NCBI GenBank assembly: GCA_036924085.1
Contig: JAVGWX010000013.1
Location: 47,947,675-48,011,674, forward strand
Direction of reading: 5' to 3'
Length of the DNA: 64,000 bases
Source: Ariolimax columbianus
Taxonomy: Eukaryota > Mollusca > Gastropoda > Stylommatophora > Arionidae
In this document: positions 32,201-43,099 of the stretch, in pieces
Numbering within the stretch: position 1 is the stretch's first letter
Layout: every line of letters starts with the position of its first letter
Program-made: the position numbers and the translations under genes
Notes under the pieces: generated by a model
Database searches by the model: none
What the model saw: only the letters and a program-made list of their open reading frames with translations
What the model was told of the DNA's origin: nothing

Positions 32201-33690
32201 AAGAAAACAACAAGAACGGCGGCAAGAACGATAATAAAAACAACATCAACAACAAAAATATTACATTAAGAACAACGGTAATAACAACAAGAACAACACA
32301 AACTGCAGTAAGAAATACAACAAGAAAAACAATTAAAACAATAAGAAAAACTATATCAACAACACGAACAACGACAGCAATAACAAAATCCACAGAAACA
32401 ACATAGACAATAAAAACAACAGCAACTACAACAAGAACAGTAACAAGAACAACAATAAAAACAATTTCAACAGCAACAACAAAAACAACAACATTAATAA
32501 CAAGATCAACAACAACAGCAACAACAACAGCAACAACAACAACAACAACAAGAACAACAACAAGAACAACAACAAGAACAACAACAAGAACAACAGCAAC
32601 AGGAGCAAAAGGATAACAACAAAATAACATCAATTACAAAAACAACAGCAATCACAACTTGCACAACAACAACAATATTAAGAGAATCACGAGAACAAAA
32701 ACAAGAACAGCAGCCAGAACAACAACAAAAGCATGAACAACAACAACAACAACAAAATCAACAACAACAACAAGATCAACAACAACAAGAAGATCAACAC
32801 AAGCAACATCAACACCAGCAACAACAACAAGATCAACAGCAAAAACAACATCAACAACAAGATCAACAGCAACAACAACAATAACAACAGCAACAGAAAC
32901 AACATCAACAACAAGACCAGCAATAACAACAACAACAAAACCAAGAATAAAAACAACAACAACAACAAGACCAGCAACAACAACAACAAAACCAAGAATA
33001 GAAATAACATCAGCAACAGGAACAACAACAAGACCATCAACAACAACAAGACCATCAACAACAACAAGACCATCAACAACAACAAGACCATCAACAACAA
33101 CAAGACCATCAACAACAACAAGACCATCAACAACAACAAGACCATCAACAACAACAAGACCATCAACAACAACAAGACCATCAACAACAACAAGACCATC
33201 AACAACAACAAGACCATCAACAACAACAAGACCATCAACAACAACAAGACCATCAACAACAACAAGACCATCAACAACAACAAGACCATCAACAACAAGA
33301 AGAAAAACAAAAACCAAGAACAGAAACAACATCAACAACAAGAACAACAACAAGACCATAAAAAACAACAAGAACAACAAAACCAAGTACAGAAACAACA
33401 ACAACAACAAGACCAGCAACAAGAAAACCAAGAATAGAAACAACAACAAGACCAGCAACAACAACAACAAAACCAAGAACAGAAAGAACATCAACAAGAA
33501 CAACAACAAGACCATCCATAACAACAAGAACAACAAAACCAAGAAGAGAAACTTCAACAACAACAAGACCATCAACAACAACAAGACCATCAACAACAAC
33601 AAGACCATCAACATCAACAAGACCAGCAACATCAACAAGAACAACAACACTAATAACAAGAACAAGAAGAAAACTATGAAGAAAAATCCA
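32200..33690. repeat. (AAC)n tract with internal 18-bp array
   Basis: About 1.5 kb of the plus strand is built of acaacaacaa with sparse G and very little T. From about 33030 to 33297 a precise 18-bp unit (caacaacaacaagaccat) repeats about 15 times, and a few more occur at 33560-33610. Asn-rich plus frames and Leu/Val-rich minus frames (up to 349 residues) are translations of the repeat. Confidence 0.94.
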
Positions 33691-34377
33691 AGAAATGACA
33701 TCTGAAATCACCAATTAATTTGTGTTTAGAATGACCCTTAGGTCAGAGTGTATTGTTTGAGCTATGGCAGGCATAGTTCCACAGAGCTAATTGGTCTGAA
33801 ACAACAGCGTGCTGAAATAAACGTGAAAGGGACATCAATTTAAATCATATCAGCGGGAGGTATTTGTAATAACTTCTCTCTGTTCCCTTGTTTGTTTTCA
33901 TATTTTATTTTGAAGGTGTGTTTTGTTTTTGCGAGACTAATTAGGAATTGGGTAATAAAGGAAGACCAGACGGCATATAGAAAGACAAGCAACGATTTTT
34001 GTAATATCGCTGCAATATGGTCTAAGAATTTGTTTAAAGCAGAAGCTATTTTGTGGCGTCAATTTATAATTTCTTTTTTATTATTATCGTTGTTTTTCCT
34101 TCTGCAATTAGAAATTGTCGACAAAACATATTTTTTTATTTGCATTATTTTACTTGTTAAACTTTGAAATTGTTTAAAATAAACAAAAAGATTGTTAGTG
34201 TGCATTATGAATGCACTTACACAATTTCCCATTTAAAAATATATTTTTTACCAAGACATTACTTATTTTTAATTTTATGAATTGCAATAATTTTATAATA
34301 AATTTTGAAGTATCAATTACTTTTCCTCGCATTAACTATTTTTTAGTATTCTTTTAGAAATACGCATTTTAATGGGT
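33691..34377. other. AT-rich, no gene recognised
   Basis: Strongly AT-rich sequence without a conserved frame or repeat. The 91-residue plus frame at 33892 has no recognisable domain. Confidence 0.5.
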
Positions 34378-34622
34378 TTTTGCTTGTTTGTTGCGTTCTC
34401 TTATTTCTCTATTCCCGCAAGGAGGTATGCGTTTCACTGTTTTTATTTTGCTCCTGTTGGTCCAGTACATCCGACGTCGGCATCAATTTTATCTAATGCA
34501 CTCCTTAATCCTATATTTTTTAGGGGTTTGCTTCCCCGACGTAACGACCGGCGCTGTGATTGGGAAGCGAAGCCAACACCTTTGAGTTGATGACCCGTGT
34601 CGCTACCACTAAACCACGCCGT
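34378..34622 (-). mobile_element. SINE family 4, copy 1
   Basis: On the minus strand: head ggcgtggtttagtggtagcg, then cggggaagcaaacccct and gcaaaataaaaacagtg. The copies at 36598-36850 and 40700-40803 share these blocks. tRNA-derived by its A-box-like tagtggt segment; the B-box is weak. Confidence 0.75.
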
Positions 34623-35439
34623 TCTCAAATATATGATTACAATTGATTAACAACACCGTTCTGTCTTGTATAGTATTTTAGCATGTAACATTTGGAACCC
34701 AATTCTACTTCAATCGCATTATAACGTCATGTGTTGAAAGTATGAATCCGTTTATAAGGAGCTGCACAAGCGTGGCTCTCAAATTTCATCAGCTAAAACG
34801 TGGTTTCAGTCAAACAAAATCAAATATTTGGAATGTTTCCGAACAGATGTTAACATATTTACCGTATTACGATAATACGTTACTTAATCTTCCGTTACTC
34901 ATGTGAACGCGATCAGGCAGACATGCTGTTCTGCCTTTGATGTTCGTGTAGCCTAACATGAAGTATGTACAATCAATACGCTCTACTGTATTTTCTAAAC
35001 AATTATCTTCTTTCTCTTCTCTCGTCCTACTGCCTTTGTCATGAGGCGTCGCAGAGAGGCGGGATGTGTCGATTTCTTGTTATTGCCAAGTGGAAGGCTT
35101 GTGTTGTCGTTAGGTGTATTTTCATGAGAGTGTCAGATACACCATCGATCCGCCGACATTGAGGCCTGTTCCTTGCACGTAGACCGGAGACCTGTATATG
35201 ATGTGCTCTTGCTGCAAACTGGTCATAATGCCCAAATAACCGAACCATTTGATTTTCTTGGGTGTCAATTTAGGTACTAACTGGGTTTGTCTCCACAAAT
35301 TGTCTATCCAGCCGCACATTTCACAGCTCTGGATCTCAATCTTCTGTGTTTCAAGTAAGGACCTCCTCTTAGATGAAAGAAGCACTTATGTTGCTGATTA
35401 TTAACGTATTAAATGTTTGTGTGCACATCAATACAACTG
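34623..35439. other. no gene recognised
   Basis: No conserved frame. On the minus strand near 35230-35300, the KIKWFGYLGIM segment resembles the I-K-x-F-G-H block of a LINE C-terminus, but too little remains to annotate. Confidence 0.3.
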
Positions 35440-35676
35440 CCAAGGTCGTCTGTGTGGAACAAGACGGTCCTGCAAGGTCCTGTGCCTGAGAAGCGTATGA
35501 GAGGTAGGCCGAAAAAGAGATACGAAGACAAAATCTAAGAGTGGACTGGAAGATCCATATCTAGAATAAATATTCTGGCACAGAACCGAGCTGAATGGCG
35601 GGAACTGGTTCAACAAACTGCGATACTGGTGCCACAATGGTCTTTCAAGTTACCGGACTGATGATGAGGGTGATGG
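35440..35676 (+). pseudogene. LINE C-terminal fragment with 3' tail
   Basis: The plus strand reads MRGRPKKRYEDKI-stop-EWTGR, INILAQNRAEWRELVQQTAI, then a stop and gatgatgagggtgatgg. This is an R-G-R-P-K-K-R-x-x-D-x-I-x-E-W tail as in RTE/Jockey-like LINEs. SINE family 1 copy 2 follows immediately. Confidence 0.7.
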
Positions 35677-35935
35677 TAAAATAAAGTAACCCATCGCCGT
35701 AGGGGTGTGAGCTGTTAACGATCTCACATTTCAAAAGCTCGGCTATATGAGGGCGGTAGCCATCTCCTCCCCCTCGCCGCTTTTACTTTCCCGACTGAAC
35801 CGGTATCCATTTAAGGCTGGGTCGGCCCGGGAGCCGTTGCGGTATAAAACAACATTTCCGTCTCAACTGGAGAATGAACCCAGGACCACTCAGATGCAAA
35901 GACAGCTCGCTAACCATTGCGCCACGCGGCTCCTT
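35677..35935 (-). mobile_element. SINE family 1, copy 2
   Basis: Minus-strand head agccgcgtggcgcaatggtt then agcgagctgtc, with a B-box-like gggttcattctcc. The body and 3' end (tgggttactttattttacc) match copies 1 and 3. Confidence 0.88.
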
Positions 35936-36119
35936 GGTGATGAGAACGATGAATACATGATCGAAACATGCTTTTCTGTATGCCTTCTAATCTAATTCAC
36001 CGTTTTTCTCAAATCGGGATGCATCTCACAATACGTATCAACAAAACAATTGTACTGGGACAGAAACTACACGGCATGCTAAAGCTTAGTACCGATAATT
36101 AGCAACTGGCAGTTATTCA

Positions 36120-36597
36120 CCAATTGCCATACCTGAGGTCCCTTTTCAACGACAACCTCTTTCTATACCCAGAAATAAACAGGAGCATTGGCAAAGCTGC
36201 TGCTACATTTGCTCGTCCCACAGCGTGTGTTCGGAAAGACCAGAAACTCACAAAGGCCATGGTCTTACAGCGAATGTTTCGTCGAAACGCTTCTGTTTGG
36301 TTGCAAACGTTGGGCAACTTATGTCAAACAAGAGCACATGCCGTCCATCTACGGCACCTGCGTTCCATTCTTGGAATTACATTCATAGAGTGGCATATTC
36401 TGAGGCACAATCTAGCACCTATCTCCCAAGTATGGACACTTCTCTTAGACATCGACGTCTACAATGGCTTGATCGTATTCGTCACTTAGAAGATGGTCGC
36501 ATTCCCAAAATATATTCTATATGGACAGTTGGGGGATGGCAAGAAAACAGTCGGCCGACCACAGTTGACGTTCAATGATGTTTATAAGTGTGATCTA
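36120..36597 (+). pseudogene. LINE RT C-terminal fragment
   Basis: Over three frames the plus strand reads INRSIGKAAATFARPT, KQEHMPSIYG / HLRHLRSILGI, LRHRRLQWLDRIRHLEDGRI and TVGRPQLTFNDVYKCDLGDS. This is the R-I-G-K-A-A-x-x-F ... L-R-x-I-L-G-I ... G-R-P-x-L-R-F-x-D-x-x-K order of a widespread APE-type LINE. SINE family 4 interrupts it after LGDS. Confidence 0.75.
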
Positions 36598-36850
36598 GGG
36601 GACAGCGTTGGCTAGTGGTTAAATGACACGGTCGCCGACAATGCGAAAGTGGTAGATTGGATACCCATCACAGCACCGGCTGTTATCCCCGGTAAGCCAA
36701 ACCTTAAAAAATGCAGAAGGAAGCAAACCCTTAATATGCATGCTGAAGTCAGATGCACTAGTCCGATAGGCGCAAAATAAAAACCAGAGTGCAACGCACA
36801 CCATCTTCGGAAATAGAACAATAAAGCGAACGCCCCCCCCCAAAAAAAAA
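36598..36850 (+). mobile_element. SINE family 4, copy 2
   Basis: Begins gggacagcgttggctagtgg, then tacccatcacagcaccggc, gaagcaaacccttaatatgc and ggcgcaaaataaaaacc, and ends in a C-run plus A-run. It is inserted directly behind LINE coding sequence. Confidence 0.75.
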
Positions 36851-37349
36851 TTTTAAAAAAAGTGTGATATGAAGGCCCTGGACACAAGTCTTACATCTCT
36901 GAAAGACGCAGGTTCGAGCCGATCCAAATGGAGGTGTACCCTGTAGAGCACCTCATGTTTTACCAAGAGAAGCTCTTGCAACACGGAGACGTAAAACGAG
37001 AAGGATGCAGGGAGAAAGAAGACAAGAAACACTAAGTAGATATTTACCACTCCAACGGCTTATTTTCCAGTACTCAGTGATGGCTGAATGGGGCTGCTAT
37101 AACTGCCTAAAAAAAGTTCTCCAATGCCAGGTTGTCGTTACTTCGAGTGACAATGCTATCTATCTGTCAAGCGCATGCGCGAAATTGTTAGCGTAGATTC
37201 CCCAGATCGTTTTGTTATAATATTGTTGCATCATTTAAAGTTCGTTTATTGTGATTATTTATTCCCGCTCAAAATCACAATCCAAAACCAATCAATCGCA
37301 TTGACATCCGTTTATAAATTTCCAAAAGACAACATTGTCTGCTACCTTG

Positions 37350-37700
37350 GCTTCGTTCGTTCTCAATCTCCCGCTACCAAAATCTGAAAGGGCTTAAGTA
37401 GCAGAATGTAGTCCAGAGAACGGAATGCGTTGTGTCGCAGTTTACAGCTTGGTTGCGATATTTGCACCTATCGGTCCAACACATCCGACTCTAGCAAGCA
37501 TTTTTTGAGTGCTGGGTTAGCATTCCCTCTTCTATCCCTTCTCCTTAGCGAGTCTACCCTGCTGCAGAGTGTTATCCAGGATCATCGCGTGAAGGTGTAG
37601 CAGGGTCTTTGCAGCTCTGGTTTGCTGGCCCTGACGCTAGCAGTCAGCTATGGGTCGCTGACCACTGCAACTCAGCGCTGCTCAGCATCTTGATCCCAAT
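37350..37700 (+). repeat. dispersed repeat family D, copy 4
   Basis: Full-length copy from ggcttcgttcgttctcaat to ctcagcatcttgatccc. As with copy 1, a LINE W C-terminal fragment lies downstream. Confidence 0.85.
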
Positions 37701-37729
37701 AGCATTGTAAACCTACAAGATGGGAATCA

Positions 37730-37935
37730 AGGGACGATGAAACATGCGAATATGGAGCAACGCAAAACCAAGACCACATGATGATCTGTCCAATGCTCCC
37801 GGAGACTTGCAGTACGGACGACCTGCTGTGTGGCAATGACAGGGAAATCAGTGTGGCTGAATACTGGAAGACCGATGTGCGACATAGTGCCTTGGACAAA
37901 GAAAGTAACTTAGTAACTTTCAAAATGTTGTAAAA
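37730..37935 (+). pseudogene. LINE family W, C-terminal fragment, copy 2
   Basis: Better preserved than copy 1: TCEYGATQNQDHMMICPMLP, then DREISVAEYWKTDVRHSALD, in one frame. The C-E-x-G...H-x-x-x-C-P motif is intact. Only about 60 codons are present. Confidence 0.72.
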
Positions 37936-38234
37936 AATGATTTCACTGCGCAGCAAAAGTAAGTTATTGCGTATTCAGCAGAAAATGAAAATAGAGCGAC
38001 ATGGCGAAAATGTTGCATTAGGGGAACAAGTGTTCGAATTGGGGAAATGATAACTGAAATGATATCGTGCAAAGTAAATCATAATAGTATTCCAGAACAC
38101 GAGAAACGAACACATCTACAAGTGGATGAAGATATGACTGACTATAGGATGATATGATTTGGAGTGGTAAACAACAATATAAATATTTGTCCTTTCAGTC
38201 TTGCAGCGTTCTTTGAGAGAACAATTTTGTTCTA

Positions 38235-38433
38235 TGTTCAAGTTTGTTCCGGTGGCAACGTATGTATGTAAAACGTAGACGACCACACAAAAACGTAAGA
38301 AAAGAATTGAATATTTTGAACTAAATGCTACAGAAGGGTGCTCCAAATACTATGAATAGCAAAAAGGACAAATGTAGATATGCTAAATAAACTACATATC
38401 GAGGAAAATAGGTTACTAAACAATACAAGCGTG
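38235..38433 (+). pseudogene. LINE family Y, copy 3, left part (split by mariner)
   Basis: The plus strand reads FVPVATYVCKT, KKRIEYFELNATE, KRTNVDMLNKLHIEENRLLN, matching R-I-E-S-F-E ... K-K-T-N-I-D-I-R-Q-E ... I-E-E-N-W-F-I-N of copies 1 and 4. The sequence then stops at the mariner and continues at 39613. Confidence 0.72.
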
Positions 38434-39612
38434 TCTCATAAGTCTTTACCCTGACCATGAAGGAGTAGGAGGAGAGAATTGAAATTTGGCACAGTGCTTA
38501 TTCCTTGTCAATGTAGCTACCACCCGAATTTATATATTTTTGCCATCTCTGCGTGATCTTGAAAAAACCGTCAGAATAAAGTAACCTATTTTTCGAACTA
38601 AACCAGTTATCACAAGCCAGTATGACATCTTCGTCTCAAAATCATTTCCTTTCAGATATTTTTTTAAGTTTTAGGAAAGGAAAAATGTCTGATGGAGCTA
38701 CATCCGGAGAATATGGTGGGTGTGTAAGAATTTCAATATTCAAATCGTTGACTGTTTTCAACACAATCCTTGCTTTATGGGAGGGCGCGTTGTCTTGAAG
38801 CAAATGGATAATTTGAGTGCGCGCTATCCCACGTTTTCTGGTCACAGTCTTTCTTAGTTTGGTAAGGAGATCTGCATAATATTGTCTATTAACCATGTTG
38901 CCATGAGGCAGGTAATCTTTCAATATGACACCTTTGTCGTCACAAAAAACAGTCAGCATCACTTTTCTTACAGATTTCTGTGCTCTTGGCTTGACATGTG
39001 TTGGTGAGCCCGGGATTTTCCACTGCATGATGGAAATTTTGAATTCTGGGTCATAATGGTGAACCCAAGTCTCATCTAGTGTCCCCATGGTCGGCAACAT
39101 GTTTTTCGACCTACATATTTTGAGCAACTGGGCACAGCAATCAGCCCTCGTTTGTTTCTGTTCACATGTCAGCAGACGCGGGACCCAGTGGGCACACATT
39201 TTTCTCATGTTCAGTCTGTTGTGTAAAATTCTAAAAACTGTACTTAAATTCGGTTTTACTGACCTAGATATCTCTGCAATTGTCATTTTCCATTTCCTGG
39301 TCAATGATTTTCTTCATCTTGTAGCATTTTCATCGCTGCACTCTGAGGATGGTCTTCCTGATCTTGGAAGATCAGCAACATCGGAACGGCCACACTTAAA
39401 ATGCCTACACCAGATTTTTATGTAGATGTTTTTCCCTGCAACATCAAGAATTGTATCACAGTTCTGGACTCTGATTTCTCTATTGTTCTGACAAACCGTT
39501 AGAGTAGCAGATCCGGTCAATAAGGTGTGTTGCGCCATGCACCATACCGGGTAAACCCGTAGAGGAATGAAATGCATACTTCTCAAGTCCAGTACAAATT
39601 GAATGAGTAAAT
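38434..39612 (-). mobile_element. mariner transposon inserted in LINE Y
   Basis: The insertion splits LINE Y between ENRLLN and the RKxKYFGH segment, with TA-like flanks (aata at 38430, tgagtaaatt near 39612). The left end has gtgtctcataagtctttacc, resembling a mariner terminal repeat. The right inverted repeat is too decayed to recognise. It contains the transposase pseudogene described separately. Confidence 0.72.
38500..39545 (-). pseudogene. mariner transposase, DD34D, stop-interrupted
   Basis: The N-terminal part contains YIKIWCRHFKCGRSDVADLP then RSGRPSS. A TGA at 39314-39316 interrupts the frame, which continues unchanged for 220 codons: WKMTIAEISRSVKPNLSTVF, TLDETWVHHYDPE, LLQDNAPSHKA and HPPYSPDVAPSDIF. 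In that stretch the catalytic residues are D77, D171 and D206, so the last two are separated by 34 residues, the classic mariner triad. A further stop after SERK precedes the C-terminal helix (NWFSSKNRLLYSDGFFKITQ, RWQKYI). Catalytic residues survive, but at least three stops make it inactive. The 112-residue plus frame is a shadow. Confidence 0.88.
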
Positions 39613-40365
39613 TGTCTAGAAAGCTAAATTAAATTAGCCACATCAAACGCAATAGGGGCCTGAAGAGAACGATACTAGAGGGAATGGTGCCTGGAAAACG
39701 GGGCAGAGGCAGATCGAGAAGAAGGTGGACATAAGACATCACAGAGGTTTTGAGAATGACATCGACAGAGGTTGGAGTTCTGGCTAGAGATCGAGAGTCT
39801 TACAGATCAGCTGTTGTGGGAGCGACGTTCTGGCTAGAGATCGAGTCTTACAGATCGGCGACGTTCTGGCTAGAGATCGAGAGTCTTACAGATCAGCTGT
39901 TGTGGGAGCGACGTTCTGGCTAGAGATCGAGTCTTACAGATCAGCGACGTTCTGGCTAGAGATCGAGTCTTACAGATCGGCTGTTGTGAGAGTGACGTTC
40001 TGGCAAGAGATCGAGTCTTTCAGATCGGCTGTTGTGAGAGCGACGTTCTGGCTAGAGATCGAGTCTTACAGATCGGCTGTTGCGATAGCGACGTTCTGGC
40101 TAGAGTTCGAGTCTTACAGATCGGCTGTTGTGAGAGCGACGTTCTGGCTAGAGATCGAGTCTTACAGATCGGCTGTTGTGAGAGCGACGTTCTGGCTAGA
40201 GTTCGAGTCTTACAGATCGGCTGTTGTGAGAGTGACGTTCTTGCTAGAGATCAAGTCTTACAGATCGGCTGTTGTGAGAGTGACTTCTGGCTAGAGATCA
40301 AGTCTTACAGATCGGCTGTTGTGAGAGCGACGTTCTGCAAAGGAGGTGCTATATGATGATGGTAT
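39613..40365 (+). pseudogene. LINE family Y, copy 3, right part with array
   Basis: Continues with HIKRNRGLKRTILEGMVPGK, RGRGRSRRRWT-stop and VLARDRESYRSAVVGATFW, then the 48-bp array. It ends TFCKGGAI followed by atgatgatgg, equivalent to TFYKGHAT plus ATG tail in copy 1. The array therefore sits inside the last 20 codons of the ORF, and the true 3' end survives. Confidence 0.8.
39775..40335 (+). repeat. 48-bp array, about 12 copies, from a LINE Y C-terminus
   Basis: The unit encodes FWLEIESYRSAVVRAT in one frame (16 codons). The first unit is VLARDRESYRSAVVGA, identical in plan to the single-copy LINE Y end (VLSRERDSFRQTVMAA in copy 1). Two early units are shortened by 21-24 bp, keeping the frame. 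Confidence 0.9.
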
Positions 40366-40699
40366 TTGGTTAAAAATGATTTTTTTTTCTGTTAATATCC
40401 GGATAGCCCCCAATCAAGGGTGCATGTCAGTTTGTGTTCAATCTTTTCAAATCCATTTCTTTGGACAGCATAATGAATTATGTTTTTACCTCTGTGTCTA
40501 AAGGTTGGTTATTGAAATGTTTATAGTACAACACAAGCCCTATGAAACTCTTGTGTCATACCATTAAAAAATATTTTACAATCCTAATTTTTTGTTCCCA
40601 CGAGTGACTATTGTGACAGATTTAGGGAGTTAAACAATTAAAACCATAAATAATAGGTAAGCATTCAAATGCAAACAAACATCTTTTATGCATTTTATG

Positions 40700-40803
40700 T
40701 AAGGGTTTGCTTCCCCGGGGTAACGGCCGGTACTGTGACGGAGAGTGAACTCAGCACCTTCAGATTGTTAGCCGTGCCCCTAAACCACTAGCCCACGCCG
40801 TCC
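40700..40803 (-). mobile_element. SINE family 4, copy 3 (head only)
   Basis: The minus strand reads ggcgtgggctagtggtttag, then gtcacagtaccggccgttac and cggggaagcaaaccctta. The downstream body seen in copies 1 and 2 is missing. Confidence 0.7.
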
Positions 40804-41040
40804 CCTTTTTATGATGTGAAAAGAAATTGGACAAGAGAAGGTAGAGGCGCCTTAATTTTATAAATTTCTATACTTGTTCGATTATTTCTCCACTGGTGAT
40901 TCTATCGATTCTCTATTTGTTATTACCAAAGTCTTTATCTTCAAAGTGTTTATTTTCATTTGAAATTGTGTCTGTGCTTTTAATGTTTTCAAACATTTGT
41001 TACTGATCCTACTGTTATGGCTTGATCATATTACTATTAC

Positions 41041-41345
41041 ATCATCATCATCATCATCATGTAGCATGTCCTTTATAGAACATCGCTCCCATCACTGTCT
41101 GAAAGAAACTCGTTCCCTTGCCAAACCTCCAGCCTCCGCCACAATCATACCCAGGCATTCCTGGATATTTTGGTGCCATCGTCTTCTTGGTCAACCCCTT
41201 CCTCTTTTTCCTGGCCCCATACCTTCCATCATCGTTCTCTCAAGACCATTGTGTCTCTTGATGTGACCAAAGTATTTGTATTTTCTAGCCAAAATGGAAT
41301 TGATAAACCAGTTCTCTTCTATGCTCAACTCTTGCTGAATGTCTA
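41041..41345 (-). pseudogene. LINE family Y, copy 2, 3' end
   Basis: The minus strand reads SIEENWFINSILARKYKYFG, HIKRHNGLERTMMEGMGPGK, RRRWHQNIQECLGMIVAEA and TFYKGHAT-like codons, ending in (ATG)7. It confirms the single-copy state of the C-terminal segment expanded at 39.8 kb and the ATG-repeat tail of the family. Confidence 0.85.
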
Positions 41346-41929
41346 AGTAATTACTATTACAAAAATACAAAATGAATAACCATTTTTCTGACGATCAGAA
41401 AAAGAGACGGAAGAAGAATTCGCAAAATGCATCAACACATGCAGCGCTGCCCAGATAAATACATCACATCATGCAAGTTTTATCACAAAACCCGTCAGTT
41501 GGTTTAATATAAAACTGCAGAAAAACACACTCAATATATTAAATGTCGCTGTCACATTTTGGAGAAGCCAAATGTGAAAATGTAAGAATGTATATTATTG
41601 TCTGTCAATCAACTATTTTTTTCTTGTCCCTAAAGTTGGATTCGGAATGTCAATATGTGACGGTTGGTAAATGAGATGTCTACCGTGTAGGCACAACCAA
41701 AAATTGTATTTTATAATTATAAAAACATAACATTTTTTTTTCTTCTATTATTATCATTATTACGATTATCATCCAATTTGGTGACAATTAGAAGCTCACA
41801 CACACATGCAAGGATAGCGATCTTAACAGGCTGCTAATGCGCTACTCCAGTCGGCAATGAACACAATAAATTAGGACACAGTACATACAATCATAGCAGA
41901 GCTAGAGTTATATGCTATATATGCCGAAG

Positions 41930-42232
41930 GTGCCGGTTTCTCTTACATCCTCAGGTCAATGTGCCGGTGTCTCTTACATTCTCAGATCAAGGTGCCGGTT
42001 TCTCTTACATCCTCATATCAATGTGCCGGTTTCTCTTACATCTTCACATCAATGTGCCGGTTTCTCTTACATCCTTAGATCAATGTGCCGGTTTCTCTTA
42101 CATCCTCAGATCAAGGTGCCGGTTTCGCTTACATCTTCAGATCAATGTGCCAGTTTCTCTTACATCATAAGATCAAGGTGCCGGTTTCTCTTAGTACCTA
42201 AGATCAAGGTGCCGGTTTCTCTTAGATCGCAC
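41930..42232. repeat. 29-bp minisatellite, about 10 copies
   Basis: Units are ggtgccggtttctcttacat plus cctcagatcaa, with few substitutions. It lies about 60 bp upstream of an RH2 LINE remnant. Whether the unit is LINE-derived is not shown. Confidence 0.93.
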
Positions 42233-42289
42233 CCCAGTGGCTTCCATATCATTGTGAAATTACAGGAAACGAGAAACCGATGCACTGTT

Positions 42290-42855
42290 CAACGCAGGTA
42301 GAAAAATGGAACAATGAACCCATACAATGTCATATAAGGAGGCTAAAACTATCATTCGCCGCCAATATAAAATCAAAATAGGAGAAAGAAATGGGCGAGA
42401 GTAACAGTCCAGACCCTATCGATTAGCTACAAAGGCATCAGAAAACTGCTATCTTCCACCTGAGGACGGGACCACTGCAGACCACTGGGCCACCTATATC
42501 GGCTGTGAATCTCCCAAACAAATAAATGTCCATGTGGGCCAGGAGTCTAAACCCTTGAACACGTACTTGAAGAATGTCCACGTGGAACAGGAGTCTAGAC
42601 CCTTGAACACGTACTTCAAGAATGTCAATGTGGGACAGGAGTCTAGACCCTTGAACACGTACTTCAAGAATGTCCATGTGGAACAGGAATCTAGACCATT
42701 GAACACGTACTTCAAGAATGTCGATACCACGAAAAATTAAGATGCCAGACCTGGCCAGAGCTAGCAGAACTGACGCAAAAACTGTGGGGCCACTGCTCAG
42801 ACCTGGAAAAGACATTTGACTTCATCCTGGCGATAGGACTCAAGATTTAGCATGA
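42290..42855 (+). pseudogene. RNase H-type LINE (family RH2), C-terminus, copy 3
   Basis: The plus strand reads MSYKEAKTIIRRQYKIKIGE in the first part, then the zinc-knuckle CPCGPGV-stop-TLEHVLEEC repeated four times, then YHEKLRCQTWPELAELTQKL, WGHCSDLEKTFDFILAIGLK and I-stop. A single knuckle followed by this tail is seen at 19.0-19.3 kb. Stops within the repeats show it is dead. Confidence 0.8.
42533..42725 (+). repeat. 48-bp array, 4 copies of a LINE zinc-knuckle
   Basis: Each 48-bp unit encodes CPCGTGV-x-TLEHVLQE (x is a TAG codon). The 48-bp length keeps the zinc-knuckle frame through all copies into the normal C-terminus. Confidence 0.92.
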
Positions 42856-43099
42856 TCAGAACACCCGAACGCAGAAACAGAGGACTACTATTATTAGGTG
42901 TGTCAATGTAATCAATGTAATCAATGTAATCGAGCAAATGTCTTATTAGTGCTATGTCGCTAATCCTAAATGGAGATGGAAGCGATAAGTGTTGCACTGC
43001 GACGTAGCGGCTAGTTTAGACCGACTGCTTTTAATCTTATTTCTTCATTTGGTACTGTCAGAGGTTGGTTATGGATCGTGCTTGGGCGTGGAAACTTAT

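Noticed and set aside
31417..33714. Leu/Val/Phe-rich minus frames and Asn-rich plus frame as membrane or prion-like proteins
   Set aside because: Pure translation of GAA and AAC simple repeats, open in many phases at once.
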